DNA of 64,000 nt from Vandiemenella viatica (lineage: Eukaryota; Arthropoda; Insecta; Orthoptera; Morabidae). This document shows positions 35,103-46,085 of this stretch, one piece after another. Position numbers and translations under genes: made by a program. The stretch's first letter is position 1, and each line of letters opens with the position of its first letter. The DNA is taken from the NCBI GenBank assembly GCA_031002005.1, contig JARYHS010013630.1, positions 242,489,539 to 242,553,538 on the forward strand, written 5' to 3'. Below the pieces are notes generated by a model. The model was not told the origin of the DNA and ran no database searches. It saw only the letters and a list, made by a program, of their open reading frames with translations.

Positions 35103-36255
35103 CTGTGGAGAGAAAAAAAGTAAAAAAGAACATTAGTTGAAGCTACAACCTGCATAACAATCTGAAAATAATTTCTATAAATACAGTTATTTTGCAGTTT
35201 TGGAATCATACAGAAATTTGTTCAGATAATTTATTGAATTAGTTAAAGTGGCATTTCCAACTGATGTCTACTTTAAGCTTCTAAACCTTGTTCATAGTTT
35301 GAATGTCAATAATTAATTCATCATCTTTCTGACTTTGAATTTGGTGGTACTTCATTTCAAGCAATGCAGAGTTATTAATTATGTTTGGTTTTACAAATTT
35401 ACTGAGCAATACTGTTAGTAATTCTATCAAAAGTTCTAACAAAATATGAATTTATGGGTAGTCCCCTGAAGTACAGTACTGATTTTATCAAATAATGGTA
35501 TAATGATGTGCAAGGAAAGTAAAATAAGCCTTGTAAAGTCGGAAGAGAGAAACATAAACAGCTTTTCTTCACGAATTATATTCAAATGAGTCATATTTGA
35601 AAGAACAAACCATTCTTTCAGGAGTCAATGAAGAGGGAGAATCAATAACTCTCTTCTGTTGTTTCTTAGATGCATTGTGTTCAGCTTTTGGTATTGTGAA
35701 TTATGTTAAATTAATTTAAATGTTTAGAGCATATATTAGCACTTCATATTTTAGAAAAAGTGTAACCCATTCCTCTAGTAATCTATTCACGCTTGCCTAT
35801 ATATCTCACCTCACACATACATACTTCAGTATTTTCTAAAATTCCTTATTAGAAAATGTCTGAAAGTGTTACTCTTCATTAAATAATAAAAATTATCAAC
35901 AAGGATATCATATATTTGAAGTGGTAAACTTCCAGCAGCTAAATTATATGAAGTAACACACACTACCAATAACGACAATATTTGGATGAATTTCTTCTGT
36001 CCTATCATTATAGGGGCATTATTAGAACAGAATGTCATACAGTTTCCAATTTGTATTTTTGTAATTTTCTGACTGCATCACCACAAGGTTATCTATGTTA
36101 TGTCTTTTTTGAGTCCCCCTTCATTGTTGGTATGGATAACTCAGTACTTAAAATTTTTCTTGTATATCATCATAAAAAAGTAACAAAAATGGTATATTAC
36201 TTTGCACTGGTATCATTGCTCCAATCTGTTGCCATCCAGAAGACACATCACAAAT
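35103..36255. other. AP4E1 intron, nothing recognised
   Basis: AT-rich intronic sequence upstream of the 34412-35102 exon; no repeat family recognised. Confidence 0.5.
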
Positions 36256-36602
36256 TCAGTTATCGCATGATGTCACAGAAACATGTGGCTTCGTGGAAAA
36301 TTTCATTGTGAACTGCTCAAATTCCGAACACTGTCTAGCCGACACACGTTGTTGCAGTCTTTCTTCGAAGATGCCATGATCATTATGTTGTGCCACAATT
36401 TGCCCGAATACTTCTGTCACAGCCTTGCGAATTTTGCGACGGTCTAGCCTTGCATTGGTAAACGTATTCATTTTACGAGGCAAGCACTGGACCAGATTGG
36501 CAAGTTGCTGCTACCATGTCATCTTTACCTTGCAAATGCCGTATCTGCGGATGCCTGGGAGTGGGTGGATGGCAGTACCACAGCATATAGTTTCTTGCTG
36601 CA

Positions 36603-37880
36603 ATGAAATTTTCCACAAAGCCACATGTTTCAGCGCAAAATATTGTCAATCTCTCAGGCAGAGAATTTGATGTTGCTATGACATCTGTTTTATCAAGGGG
36701 CCTCAACTTTCCTCTGATACCTAAATCTGTGTATTATCAGGAGATTATCAGTGGTGTGGAAAATGCAATTCACACGCTGCCTGCGAAAGAAGCAGAGAAG
36801 GTAAGACATGAAACTTGCCGGGTGCTTTGTAAAGGTAAATTACCTAAATCAAACATCTCTAGTGAAAAGAGGAGTGTGCTTTGTGAGTTTAAAGAAAGAC
36901 AAAAATATTGTTATTCTCCAGCAGATAAGGGTAACTGTACGATGGTTTTTGCAAGGTTGACTATCATAGTAAAATGATACAGTTTTTGGAGGACCAAGCA
37001 TTATTAACCACGACCCTATGTCTAAGTTGACCAACCTGACTACAAAGCTGATCCGCTCCTTAGAACTACTGGACGATGTGAAGAGATGACTCCAACCCCA
37101 TGCTCCTGTTCCACCCAGGTTGTATGGTCTACCAAAAGTACATAAAGTAGTAGTACCAATGAGACCTGTTGTAAGTGCAATTGATAGCCCTACGTACTTT
37201 CTGGCTAAATACCTCAAAGATATTCTTAGCCCATTAATAGGGAAGGTTCATGGCCAAATTCGAAACTTCAGTGAGTTTGTGGAAATCTTAGACAACATAA
37301 AGTTATATCCGGGTGATTTAATGGTGAGCTTTGATGTGGTCTCTCTTTTTACTCATGTTCCCTTCATCGACTCCTTAGAACTTTTAAGGAGCCATTTTGA
37401 TCAGAAAATGATTGGTATTTTCCACAATGTGTTGACAACCACTTACTTTTGGTTTGAAGGAGAATATTACGAAAAATGGGTGGTGCAAGAATGGGCTCGC
37501 CATTGTCTCCAGTCATTGCGAAATTCTTCACAGAGTTCTTTGAAGAAGAGGCACTAAACAATGCACCGCTCCAGCCAAAATGTTTTTACAGGTATATCGG
37601 TGATACATTTGTGATTTGGCCACATGGCAGAAACAGCCTTGACCAATTCCTGGCACATTTGAATTCGATCCATGCAAATATTCAGTTCACCATGGAATTA
37701 AAATGCTGAAACAGTTTTGCCTCAGTAACAAGCAGAAAAGTGGACGACATCATCGTGCTGTGTAGGATTTTGATTCCACCATTTCTGTGGCAACGAGTAA
37801 TCAAACAGTTAATTATTGACATTTGGTTGAAAATGAGGGCTGAGATAGATGCCTTTGAAACGTCCCGCAAGTGTGACATC
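36603..37880 (+). pseudogene. Penelope-like reverse transcriptase, broken, in AP4E1 intron
   Basis: Reads NIVNLSGREF, VLSRGLNFPLIPK and YSPADKGNCTMV, the N-terminal signature of Penelope RT. After a frame change near 36970 come YGLPKVHK, MRPVVSAIDSPTYFLAKYL, LMVSFDVVSLFTHVP (catalytic D) and YFWFEGEYY. After another near 37475 come ARMGSPLSPVIAKFF and CFYRYIGDTFVIWPHG. The normal YVDD-type active site is YIGD, losing one catalytic Asp. The remainder to 37880 is decayed, and no GIY-YIG domain follows. Opposite in strand to the host gene. A 31 bp inverted repeat (36278-36308 and 36601-36631, one mismatch) marks a rearrangement at its 5' side. Confidence 0.85.
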
Positions 37881-40800
37881 TATATGTGGCTGGAAGCAAG
37901 AGAATTTATTTAATGATAAATGTTTCTTTTAAGTTAACACAACTTTAATCACATAACTTATAAAAGTGCAACACACCATTAGGACAAATACTGAAAGCGT
38001 CCCCGGATTTTGGTGAAAAAGTTTTGAAGCTTCCCTGGGTTCAGAGAAAATTCTGGTAACCCTAGTATAAGCCTCTCTGGAATGTGTCTCAAGCTGATGC
38101 AACTGGTAAAGACAAAGAGGGGCACAGTGAATCCTTCCAACATTATGCAAGTGCAGCTGATGAAATGGTGCACAACAAAGTGACAATGCGCCATAGCAAT
38201 TTGCAACAGGTGTGTGTGACTTATGGTGCATTCAGACAATAGGCACAGCTGATGAACAATTTTTAATTGATTCCACCCATGTACACAGTGTGTTTTGGTC
38301 AGAAAGTTTCAGCAGCAACAGAAATACTACCCTGCTATAAATCAGTAGCAAAGGATCCTCAACTTCAAGCCTCTGGTGGTAGGCAGCTAGTTTGTGTCCC
38401 TGAAGATCATAAGACATTTTGTTTGAGCATTTGCTAGTGTACCTCCAAAAATGGAGTACATTTCATTTTCAAGATTCTGACAGAAGAGGGTTCCTATGTG
38501 TGCCCCCATAGAGGTCAGACACTAGTTTTCAAGTCACCAAGTTGATAACTACTACAAGTGAATGAGTGCATGACTGAACCATGGGATACTGGGATCTTCC
38601 AACAGTTGACGAGTGAAAAACCTCAACACAGTATCATATACAACTATATAAATGCATGTAATGTGTATTTCACTACTACCATCTGTTAACACCCAGTAAT
38701 AATTGTGATAAAGAGTATCTCAGTGCTAACAATGGCAAACACCTGCATAATCTTTGATCCTCAACAAGTTTTGTAATAATGTGAAATCAATGTAAAGTCT
38801 ATTTATTTATTTATTTGAGTAAATTAAAGTTTAAATGATGCCTTGAATATTTCTTATAGATCCCATACTATTCATTAAATACTAAAATAATACCAATAAA
38901 TACAAACCAAGACAAACAGGACAGTACAAAACAGCATTCCGTACAAAATTGTACTGTCTTTCTTCAGAGTTAATTTATAATTATTCATGTGAATTTAATT
39001 AATATTTAATTTAATAAATAGGAAAGGATCTTTAAGATATACTCAGAGAAACATTTAAATTTATTCGAATCAAAGAAATAGACTTCAGTATTATTTTATT
39101 ATATTGGTGTTTGCCATGGCTAGCTTTGAAGTACTCTTTCTTAAAGTCATCACTGTGTATTAATGGGTGTTAGTGGTGAAATACACATCACATACATTTT
39201 ATAGTCCTATGTGGTGCCATGTGGAAGCTCTTCTCACATTAGCTATTGGCAGGTCCAGACTGGTGTAACCCGCACTGCAATCATGCACTTATTCACATGT
39301 AGTGGTCACCACCTTGATGACTGGAAGCTGCCATCAGTCCTCTATAGTGGCATGAACTAGAATCATTCTCTATCGGAGGCACCAAGATGAATTATCCTCT
39401 CCCTATGAAGCACAAACAGGGGCCATCCACCAGCAGAGGCTTGAGCAAGAAGTGACCACCATTTAGAGGCACAAACTTGCACTCTCCACCACCAAGGCTC
39501 AAAGACACACCACATACACGGGTGGAGATAATAATAAAAAAAAAAATTAAAAAAAACTGTTTACCTACTATCTATCTGTATCACACAACATCAAACACAC
39601 TTCTTGTCAATCATCAGGACATACTGTCACTATATTGTGTGCCATTTCATCAGACACACATGTAACATCCTAAGTTTCAATATGCCCCTCTTTTTTCTGT
39701 CTTTAAGAGTGTATCAGTTTCTCATCAGCAGCACTAGTGCGACGCACACTTAGGACTGACTATATGCCTCACCCTTGTCCTCAGCCATCTAAACGTGCGT
39801 TCCTGTTCATCCATGTCCTTGACACAAAGAAATCTCACTGCTAGTAATGTTTATTGTATTTTCAAAAATTATTGATGTAATCACCACAGATGACCAAGTG
39901 TGTCATCACACGTTATGTCCTCAACTAGAAATTCTCCTTCCACTGCATAATCATACAAAACCTCAATTTTCTATATGTGTACCTAATAAGCTGACTCTTT
40001 TAGGCACTTATCTTTATTCCAAGTTGACCTACCCAGCTATACAATCTATCCAAAACCTCATTTAGCCATTCACAGTCCTTTCCCATTTTAATCCTATTAT
40101 ATAACATTATGTCCTCTGCATAAAACCTAACTATACATTGTAAACCATCAACACCAGTGTTCTCAATACACTTCCTTGTAGCATTCCCATTCTAACTTCC
40201 ATTTCTTTTGACACTAAATTTCCTACCCACCTTTTTTCTCACATAATTAAGTATTCATCAACCCATTATGTCACATTTTCGTCAAATTACATAATTTTTA
40301 CCTTATATACCACAATTTTATGGTTCACTCTGTAAAAAGCCTTGGTGAGATAGGGTGCTACATTATTAATTTGGTCTAACTTGTCCATTCAATTCGTAAT
40401 AACCTGTATGTACCCTACTAAACCATTTTTGTAAGTTTTCTTGTATTTTATTGGGGAAAACACAGCATATTGAAAATAATTTATGTGGCACACCCTGACT
40501 TGATGATTTTTGATATCTTAGAGAAACAGACCACCTATGCTTTATTTCTTCCTGCCTGTGTACTTTTGCATCCTATAGCCTATAAGCCAGCAATTATACA
40601 TATTCTGCTGTTTGTTCTTTACAACAAAGAACACAGAATTTTCTCAGAGTCAAGCAACGACACTTGGATAAACACCAGAGTAATGAGTCTCTGTACTTTG
40701 GGTGCCCTAGATCATTATATGGAAGAACTATAACCAGTTTCCCATTAATTATCATTCCCATCAATAACATTGAAATAATTTGTTGGGAATATGTAGGATT

Positions 40801-41469
40801 ATTTCATGAATATATGATATTTTGATTTGTACTACAGCATTTTTGGGAAAAGGCTGTAAATAAATTAAATACACCACATAAACATGCTAAGTGTATTCAC
40901 AGTGCCTGGCACATTAATTTAAAAACTGAAATTGGAAATTTGAGGCCTATCATCATATTTAGAGTGTAATTTTGACATTTTGTAGTGTTTCTATTGCATC
41001 AATGTTGTGATTAGAACCTTGTAAATATTCTGTACTTTTGAAAGTGTTTTCGTGTATTATTCATCGATTTTAAATACATTTTTTTTTTTCAAGAGGTTTC
41101 TATTATTTGTTACATTTTTGGCCTTTTGAAGAGCTTCTGCCAGCCCATTTGTCTGTGCCTAGAACCTTCGATGATGTCTATAAAAGGTTAAAAATATTGT
41201 AGCTGAGCACTATCGCTCAGAATAATACTAACAGATTCTATGGCAGCTTGAGCTTCAATATTCTTTGGATTTATTCTGATTCTATATTCATATTAAATGT
41301 GTTTATATACTTCATTTATAATTGAATTCAAATTGTGAAGAACAACTTATTTATTTAAACTTCCTGTTGTTTGTATTGAGAAGGTTATTTAGTAAACCCT
41401 GGAGGTGTATTAATCACTTGGTGGCTAACTTGCAGTTCTTCAATATTAAGAAGTCAATCTGGCGAATAT
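37881..41469. other. AP4E1 intron, no gene or clear element
   Basis: About 3.6 kb of AT-rich sequence with a TATT microsatellite near 38805-38820. I could not assign any ORF or repeat family. Confidence 0.5.
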
Positions 41470-42267
41470 AGTGAATGCCATGATAATTCAAATTTTAATC
41501 CCATAATTTTGGCCATTTAAAGTGTGTAGGTGTGTGCACCTGTGCATTGTCCTGGTAGAAGAGGATCTTTTACTTTTCCAAATCAGGGTGTTTTTTTTAT
41601 CGATTTCATCTCCTAATGGGTGCAATAATGACTCATAGTAAGCTGCAATTATTGTTTGTTCCCTTACCAAGTAATCAGTGTAGATGATTCCTTGAGCATC
41701 CCAAAAAACTGTGGCCATTATCTTACTGGCCAATTTCATAATCTTCACCTTCTTCTTAGCCTGTTCGCCTTCAAAAATGCACTTTTTAGACTGTTCTTTA
41801 GTTTCTGGAGTATAATAGTGCATCCATACTTAATTCACAGTTATGTTTCAACACATAAATTCATTAGAATTGTGACAGAAAACAATCTCAGAATCAACTA
41901 TACAATTGCACTTACTGAGAGCAAATATGGCACACATCTTGCCGAAATTTTTTCACATGTAATTTTTTCATGCAAACCTTGCAATACATCTGTGACCTCC
42001 ACTATTTTTTGCATTTTAATTCATCGATCACTTACACCATATTGTGGATTTTATCAATGATTTTGGTGGTAGTTACTTCCACTGGATGACCCAAACATTG
42101 TTCACCTTGTCGTGGATATTTAAACTCATTTTACCCAATTGTAAACAGCCGCAAACACAGGAGGAAATGTACCATGAACTTCTTCCAGCTCAGCTTTGAT
42201 CTCATTCAGTTTTAAACCTTTTTAAATAAAAGAGTTTAATTACCACTCGAAACTCTGATTTTTCCAT
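41470..42267 (-). pseudogene. Mariner transposase relic, in AP4E1 intron
   Basis: From ATG at 42265-42267 (MEKSEFRVVIK) the minus strand gives the mariner N-terminal helix-turn-helix. After many stops it gives MHYYTPETKEQSKK, KIMATVFWDAQGIIYTDYL, FYQDNAQVHT and LYSPD. This is the mariner D,D(34)D transposase, a cut-and-paste enzyme. The first catalytic Asp block (VDETW) is not readable. The outer flank contains GGGTCATTCAATAAGTCCCC on the minus strand (about 42415-42440), resembling mariner ends. Old, immobile copy. Confidence 0.8.
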
Positions 42268-42515
42268 TTTTCTCAGTGAACAACAGTTGTCTGCTTCAAT
42301 CAGCGCTAACAATGAAACCAAGTGACAGAGGAAGCCGAGATCCTACCTGCCATCTAGTGAGTGCTACCTAATATAAAATAGTTTTCGACGCTGCATGCAC
42401 CATCTCTGGGATTTACTAGGGGACTTATTGAATGACCCTTGGAAACTGAACAATTTATGTATGGATTTTTAAAACTCACTTAGGACTCAACTGACTTGGA
42501 ATTGCATTGTTGATC

Positions 42516-42752
42516 TTTTTTTTATCTACTTAACGTCTCTTAACAGCGAGGTCTTTAGAGATGGGAAAGGATGGGGGGCAAGGAATGGGAAGGAATTCGA
42601 CCATGGCCTTTTGAAGGAAGCATCCCGGCATTTGCCTGGAGTGATTTGGAAAACCATGGAAAACCCAAATCTGGATGCCCGGATGGGGATTCGAACCGCC
42701 GTCCTCCTGAATGCGAGGCCAGAACGCTAACCTATACACCACCATGCTCAGT
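42516..42752 (-). mobile_element. tRNA-derived SINE with 11 bp target duplication
   Basis: Reverse copy with T-run at the left and tRNA head at the right (GGTTCGAATCCCCATCC on minus). Flanked by perfect CATTGTTGATC at 42505-42515 and 42753-42763. Well preserved, so a young insertion. Confidence 0.93.
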
Positions 42753-42984
42753 CATTGTTGATCAAACCCGAGACTTACTGCCCTAAGATTGTAATCTACA
42801 CTGCAACTATGCACAGAATTCCACTTACTTTCACCACCATGGTGGGGCCAGTAACAGGAGCACTCCTTTGACAATAACAGATTACTCTGCCATTTCTTAG
42901 GGCCTATTGATTCATGGGAAAATCTTGCTTGTCATTTTCAGATATTCTCAGTAAGTAACCCCTCTAGTCATAAACCCAAATGTT

Positions 42985-43490
42985 GGTGTAGTATGGGACC
43001 CAAATTTTGAGTGTCAAATGCAGGAGTTGGAGAGAGTGCAAAAAAAGGCTGCTAGATTTGTTTCTAGAAATTACCGCAGAATGCAATCAGTAACAGATAC
43101 GATAAAAGAGCTGGAAGGGATTCATTGGAAGGCAGGAGGGGGTTTAAGAGAGTCATGGGAGTGTAGAAGGCGTATATAGGTGATGAGGCATGGAAAGATA
43201 TTGGTGTAAGAATTAAAAGTAATGCATGGAAGGGAAAAGATGACCATGACCACAAGCTGGCACTCGATTTAAGGCAAAAGGTGTATGAAGATTCTTATTT
43301 AGGTAAGGGGGTCAGGGATTGTAATAAGTTATCAAGAGAAATGATAAATAATTTACCAAAAACTTTGAAGAATTTAATGTTGAAATTTGTGGAGGGCAAA
43401 TGTAGGTAGTTGCAGGAAAGGGGTAAAACGGGTGTGAAGGAAAGCTGCCACTGGAGCGTGCACTCCATTGCAAATAAATTAAATTAAATC
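42985..43490 (+). pseudogene. CR1 LINE 3' end, same family as 29604-33640
   Basis: Starts in GVVWDPNFECQMQELERVQK and runs through KKAARFVSRNYRRMQSV to the 3' end, with frame changes and stops. It overlaps and extends the 3' end missing from the copy at 33440-33640. It ends in ATTGCAAATAAATTAAATTAAATC, a likely short-repeat tail typical of CR1. 5' truncated, as is common for LINEs. Confidence 0.8.
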
Positions 43491-44204
43491 AGCTTCTCCT
43501 TCTGCTCCCATATGGAGTTGGTGTTCATCAGTCACTTCAAATATATTCTGTCAACCAGACAGGAAGTAAGTAGCTTCATGTCTACACCTATGTCCTCTCA
43601 TTACCACAAACATATATATATATATAATATATTATAGCTTATGCCTTCTTACCCCCACCCTCACCCCACCATGAGCTACCAGCCTTGTGGGATCACTCAG
43701 TCGGCTGCCAGCTACCAACATGCAGCTATCTCACTACTACTGAAGAAGGGCCACAGGCTCAAAAATTATTACTCTATGTGTGTACGCATTTTTTTCGTGT
43801 ATCGATGCCTCTACTATGGTAAGCAGTGGTTTTCACCTATCCAAATGTCCAATGTATATATAAAACTAAGGAAGGATAGGGAAATAAGATCCAACACGTA
43901 CCACTGATGAAAGCAGCTGGGGACAACGAACACAAAAAAAAACACAAGATTTGCGCAATATTTAGGCTTATAGCCTTATTCTTGCAGAAGTGAGAGACCA
44001 AATGGCCATCATCGTGTACACGTCTGGCTCCGCAGCATATTTTTTTTTAATACTGATTGCTATTCTTTTTGTACAGCAAATTTCAAATAAGTTTGAAAGT
44101 GTAATGGAGGAAACATCTGGACAAATTGATGCTAGCGGGTTAATCAATAAAAATGACAACTTTTTAGTAAAAAAACATTCTCAGCAACTGCAAGTGATAA
44201 GTAC
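43491..44204. other. AP4E1 intron with TA microsatellite
   Basis: Contains an AT dinucleotide run at about 43610-43630 and a CACTGATGA..GAACAC stretch near 43900 that faintly resembles a Penelope end. No gene. Confidence 0.5.
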
Positions 44205-44585
44205 CTGACAGGGCAGTTTTAATCAATCGATGAATGTATTTCACTTGATCTTCACTTGCCAGTGGTAACAAACGAATGAGCATTGCAATATGCCAGAAAT
44301 CATCATACTGTTGGTATTTCTCCACAAGAGAAATAACACGTTGTACCAGATCGTGGCGTAGATGAATATTGTTTGAGCAGTATGTCTGAGCATAGTCTGC
44401 AACCTGTGAGCAAATCACTTCCACATTCTGAGCATCTGCTGCAGCACATAACAGAGACAAAGTTTTTCTTTTCACAGCATGATCTGGGTGTTGTAAGCTA
44501 GACATAATGATCTCTTGTTGATCAGGAGAAAGTGACAGTGGGCAGTGTTGAAGAATCATTTTCAAGCAGATGTAGTCCTGCATAC
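44205..44585 (-). CDS. AP4E1: AP-4 complex subunit epsilon, internal exon (with 1-base frameshift)
   Basis: Exon between acceptor ATGTTTAG (minus, before 44585) and donor TCAG|GTACTT (44205). The frame from 44583 reads KMILQHCPLSLSPDQQE, then QHPDHAVKRKTLSLL and AADAQNVEVICSQVADY. The HPD..KRKTL.LL...AQN block is diagnostic of epsilon over gamma, alpha or delta adaptins. With the two bases left by the upstream exon, the first codons read R-Y-A-G-L-H in one frame. The conserved text then continues in another, so one extra base lies near 44566-44570. This is either an assembly indel or a real disabling change. Ends ALS with phase 1, matching the 34412-35102 exon. Confidence 0.8.
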
Positions 44586-44658
44586 CTAAACATACAAGAT
44601 GTCATAAAGTATAAATGTAATCATTTACAATATTGTAAACACATTACCAACTAGTTAC

Positions 44659-44874
44659 CTCAAATTGTTACTCTTCCTTGAAAGTAAATCAGTAACGTGT
44701 GACATTGCAGATGGCAGTATTTCACCATTAGATTGAAATATCAGTAATGTCACAATACATTCACAAATAATAGCAACACCAACAGCATGCTCTGAACCAC
44801 GCTTTGCAACAATTAAAGTCTTCTGAACAACAGCTTTCACATCTGAATCTGGTTCAGGAATTTTCTGAAGCAAC
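44659..44874 (-). CDS. AP4E1: AP-4 complex subunit epsilon, internal exon (trunk)
   Basis: 216 bp exon; acceptor CATTTACAG before 44874 and donor TTGAG|GTAACT at 44659. Encodes LLQKIPEPDSDVKAVVQKTL, then GVAIICECIVTLLIFQS and a final DLLSRKSNNLR. This matches the adaptin trunk pattern in which a conserved ECI/ECV helix is followed by FL.S...NLKY. Separated by a 73 bp intron from the next exon. Earlier exons must lie at higher coordinates, but I found none between 44875 and 51000, an interval filled with repeats. Confidence 0.78.
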
Positions 44875-44917
44875 CTGTAAATGAGAATTTGTTTTGCTGA
44901 ATATACCTAACTGGTGA

Positions 44918-45151
44918 TTTTTTTTTAACCTATGGCTCGTCCAATGTCGAGGTCATTAGAGGTGGGATGGGATTGGGCACAAGGAATGGGAAGGATTTCG
45001 GCCATGGCCTTTTGGAGGAAGCATCCCAGCATTCGCCTGGAGTGATCTGGGAAACCATGGAAAACCAAAATCTGGATGCCCGGACGTGGATTTGAACTGC
45101 CATCCTCCCGAATGCGAAGCCAGAATGTTAACGCTCACTCACCATGCTTGG
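44918..45151 (-). mobile_element. tRNA-derived SINE in AP4E1 intron
   Basis: Reverse copy, 44 bp beyond the 44874 exon edge. Flanks TAACTGGTGA (44908-44917) and TAACTGATGA (45152-45161) differ at one base, a 10 bp target duplication. tRNA head degenerate. Confidence 0.88.
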
Positions 45152-45161
45152 TAACTGATGA

Positions 45162-45904
45162 ATATGCTTAATTTCAAAGCAACTGATTTTTAACATTACT
45201 CAAAACTAAAATGCTGTATCACACAAGAAAATAATAATATAATATGAAATGAGCCTAAAAAGCAATATAAATTATGTCAAGGTAAGGAAAAGTGATCCAA
45301 TAACCATATGAAGGTCAAGGTGGATAGGTTCCAGCAACCTCAACAAAAATGGACAAAACATAAAAACAATATGTGTGACAATTTTTGTTTCTGTATTCCT
45401 TCTGTTTTCTTTGCTGATCAATGGCTTTTAACCAAGTATGAATCCATATTACAGATCTTGAGATAGCAGTAAAAATAATCTTACAAAACAACAACTATGT
45501 TATAGGACTTATAAATTCCAATTTTAATTACAAAATGTTTCTTAATTTACATTTACAGTTTTAAACAAGATAAAGGTTATTTTGAAATTATAAATACAAT
45601 CCACAAACATAAACACTGCAATAATGCTTTTGCACAACCTTATTAAAAAAATAAAAAATAAAAACATACATTTATCATCAATCTTCAGTAGCCAAATCCT
45701 TAGAACCCAACATTGGCATTACATGAATTTTTATTTTAAATCTTACTATAACACCCCCGATAAGTCCATAAATCTTTTACCTACAAGCTAAAATTTTCCC
45801 ACTCTCTTACAGCTGAAATTGTCATTTTTCTGTATCAATACCTTCCGAATGAAAGATAATCTTTTTCTTCACAGCAGCCTTCCTACATTCAACTCTGCTA
45901 ACCA
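45162..45904. other. No gene seen
   Basis: AT-rich sequence, presumed AP4E1 intron. Confidence 0.5.
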
Positions 45905-45914
45905 ATGTGTTTAT

Positions 45915-46085
45915 TAACCGACTTCAAAAAAAGGAGGAGGTTCTCAATTCGTCTGTTTTTTTTTTTTTTTTTTTTTTTTTTTGTATTTATGACCAGCAAT
46001 ATCTTCACCAATTTTGAACCGATTTAAATTAAATTTTTTTAGTGGATAGGGTATACCTCCAAAGTGGTCCCATATGAATTTCATT
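45915..46085. repeat. Array boundary motif with long T-run
   Basis: ACCGACTTCAAAAAAAGG then AGGAGGTTCTCAATTCGTC, a T-run (45957-45982) and TTTTGAACCGATTTAAAT. This phrase is found at repeat edges in many arthropod genomes (from memory). Here it sits exactly where the forward tandem array begins, so it is probably the natural left end of that repeat family. Confidence 0.55.

Noticed and set aside
38000..38420. Possible exons on the minus strand (MSECTISHTHL..., MHHKSHTPV...)
   Set aside because: No conserved motif, overlapping frames equally open, and no repeat or splice support.
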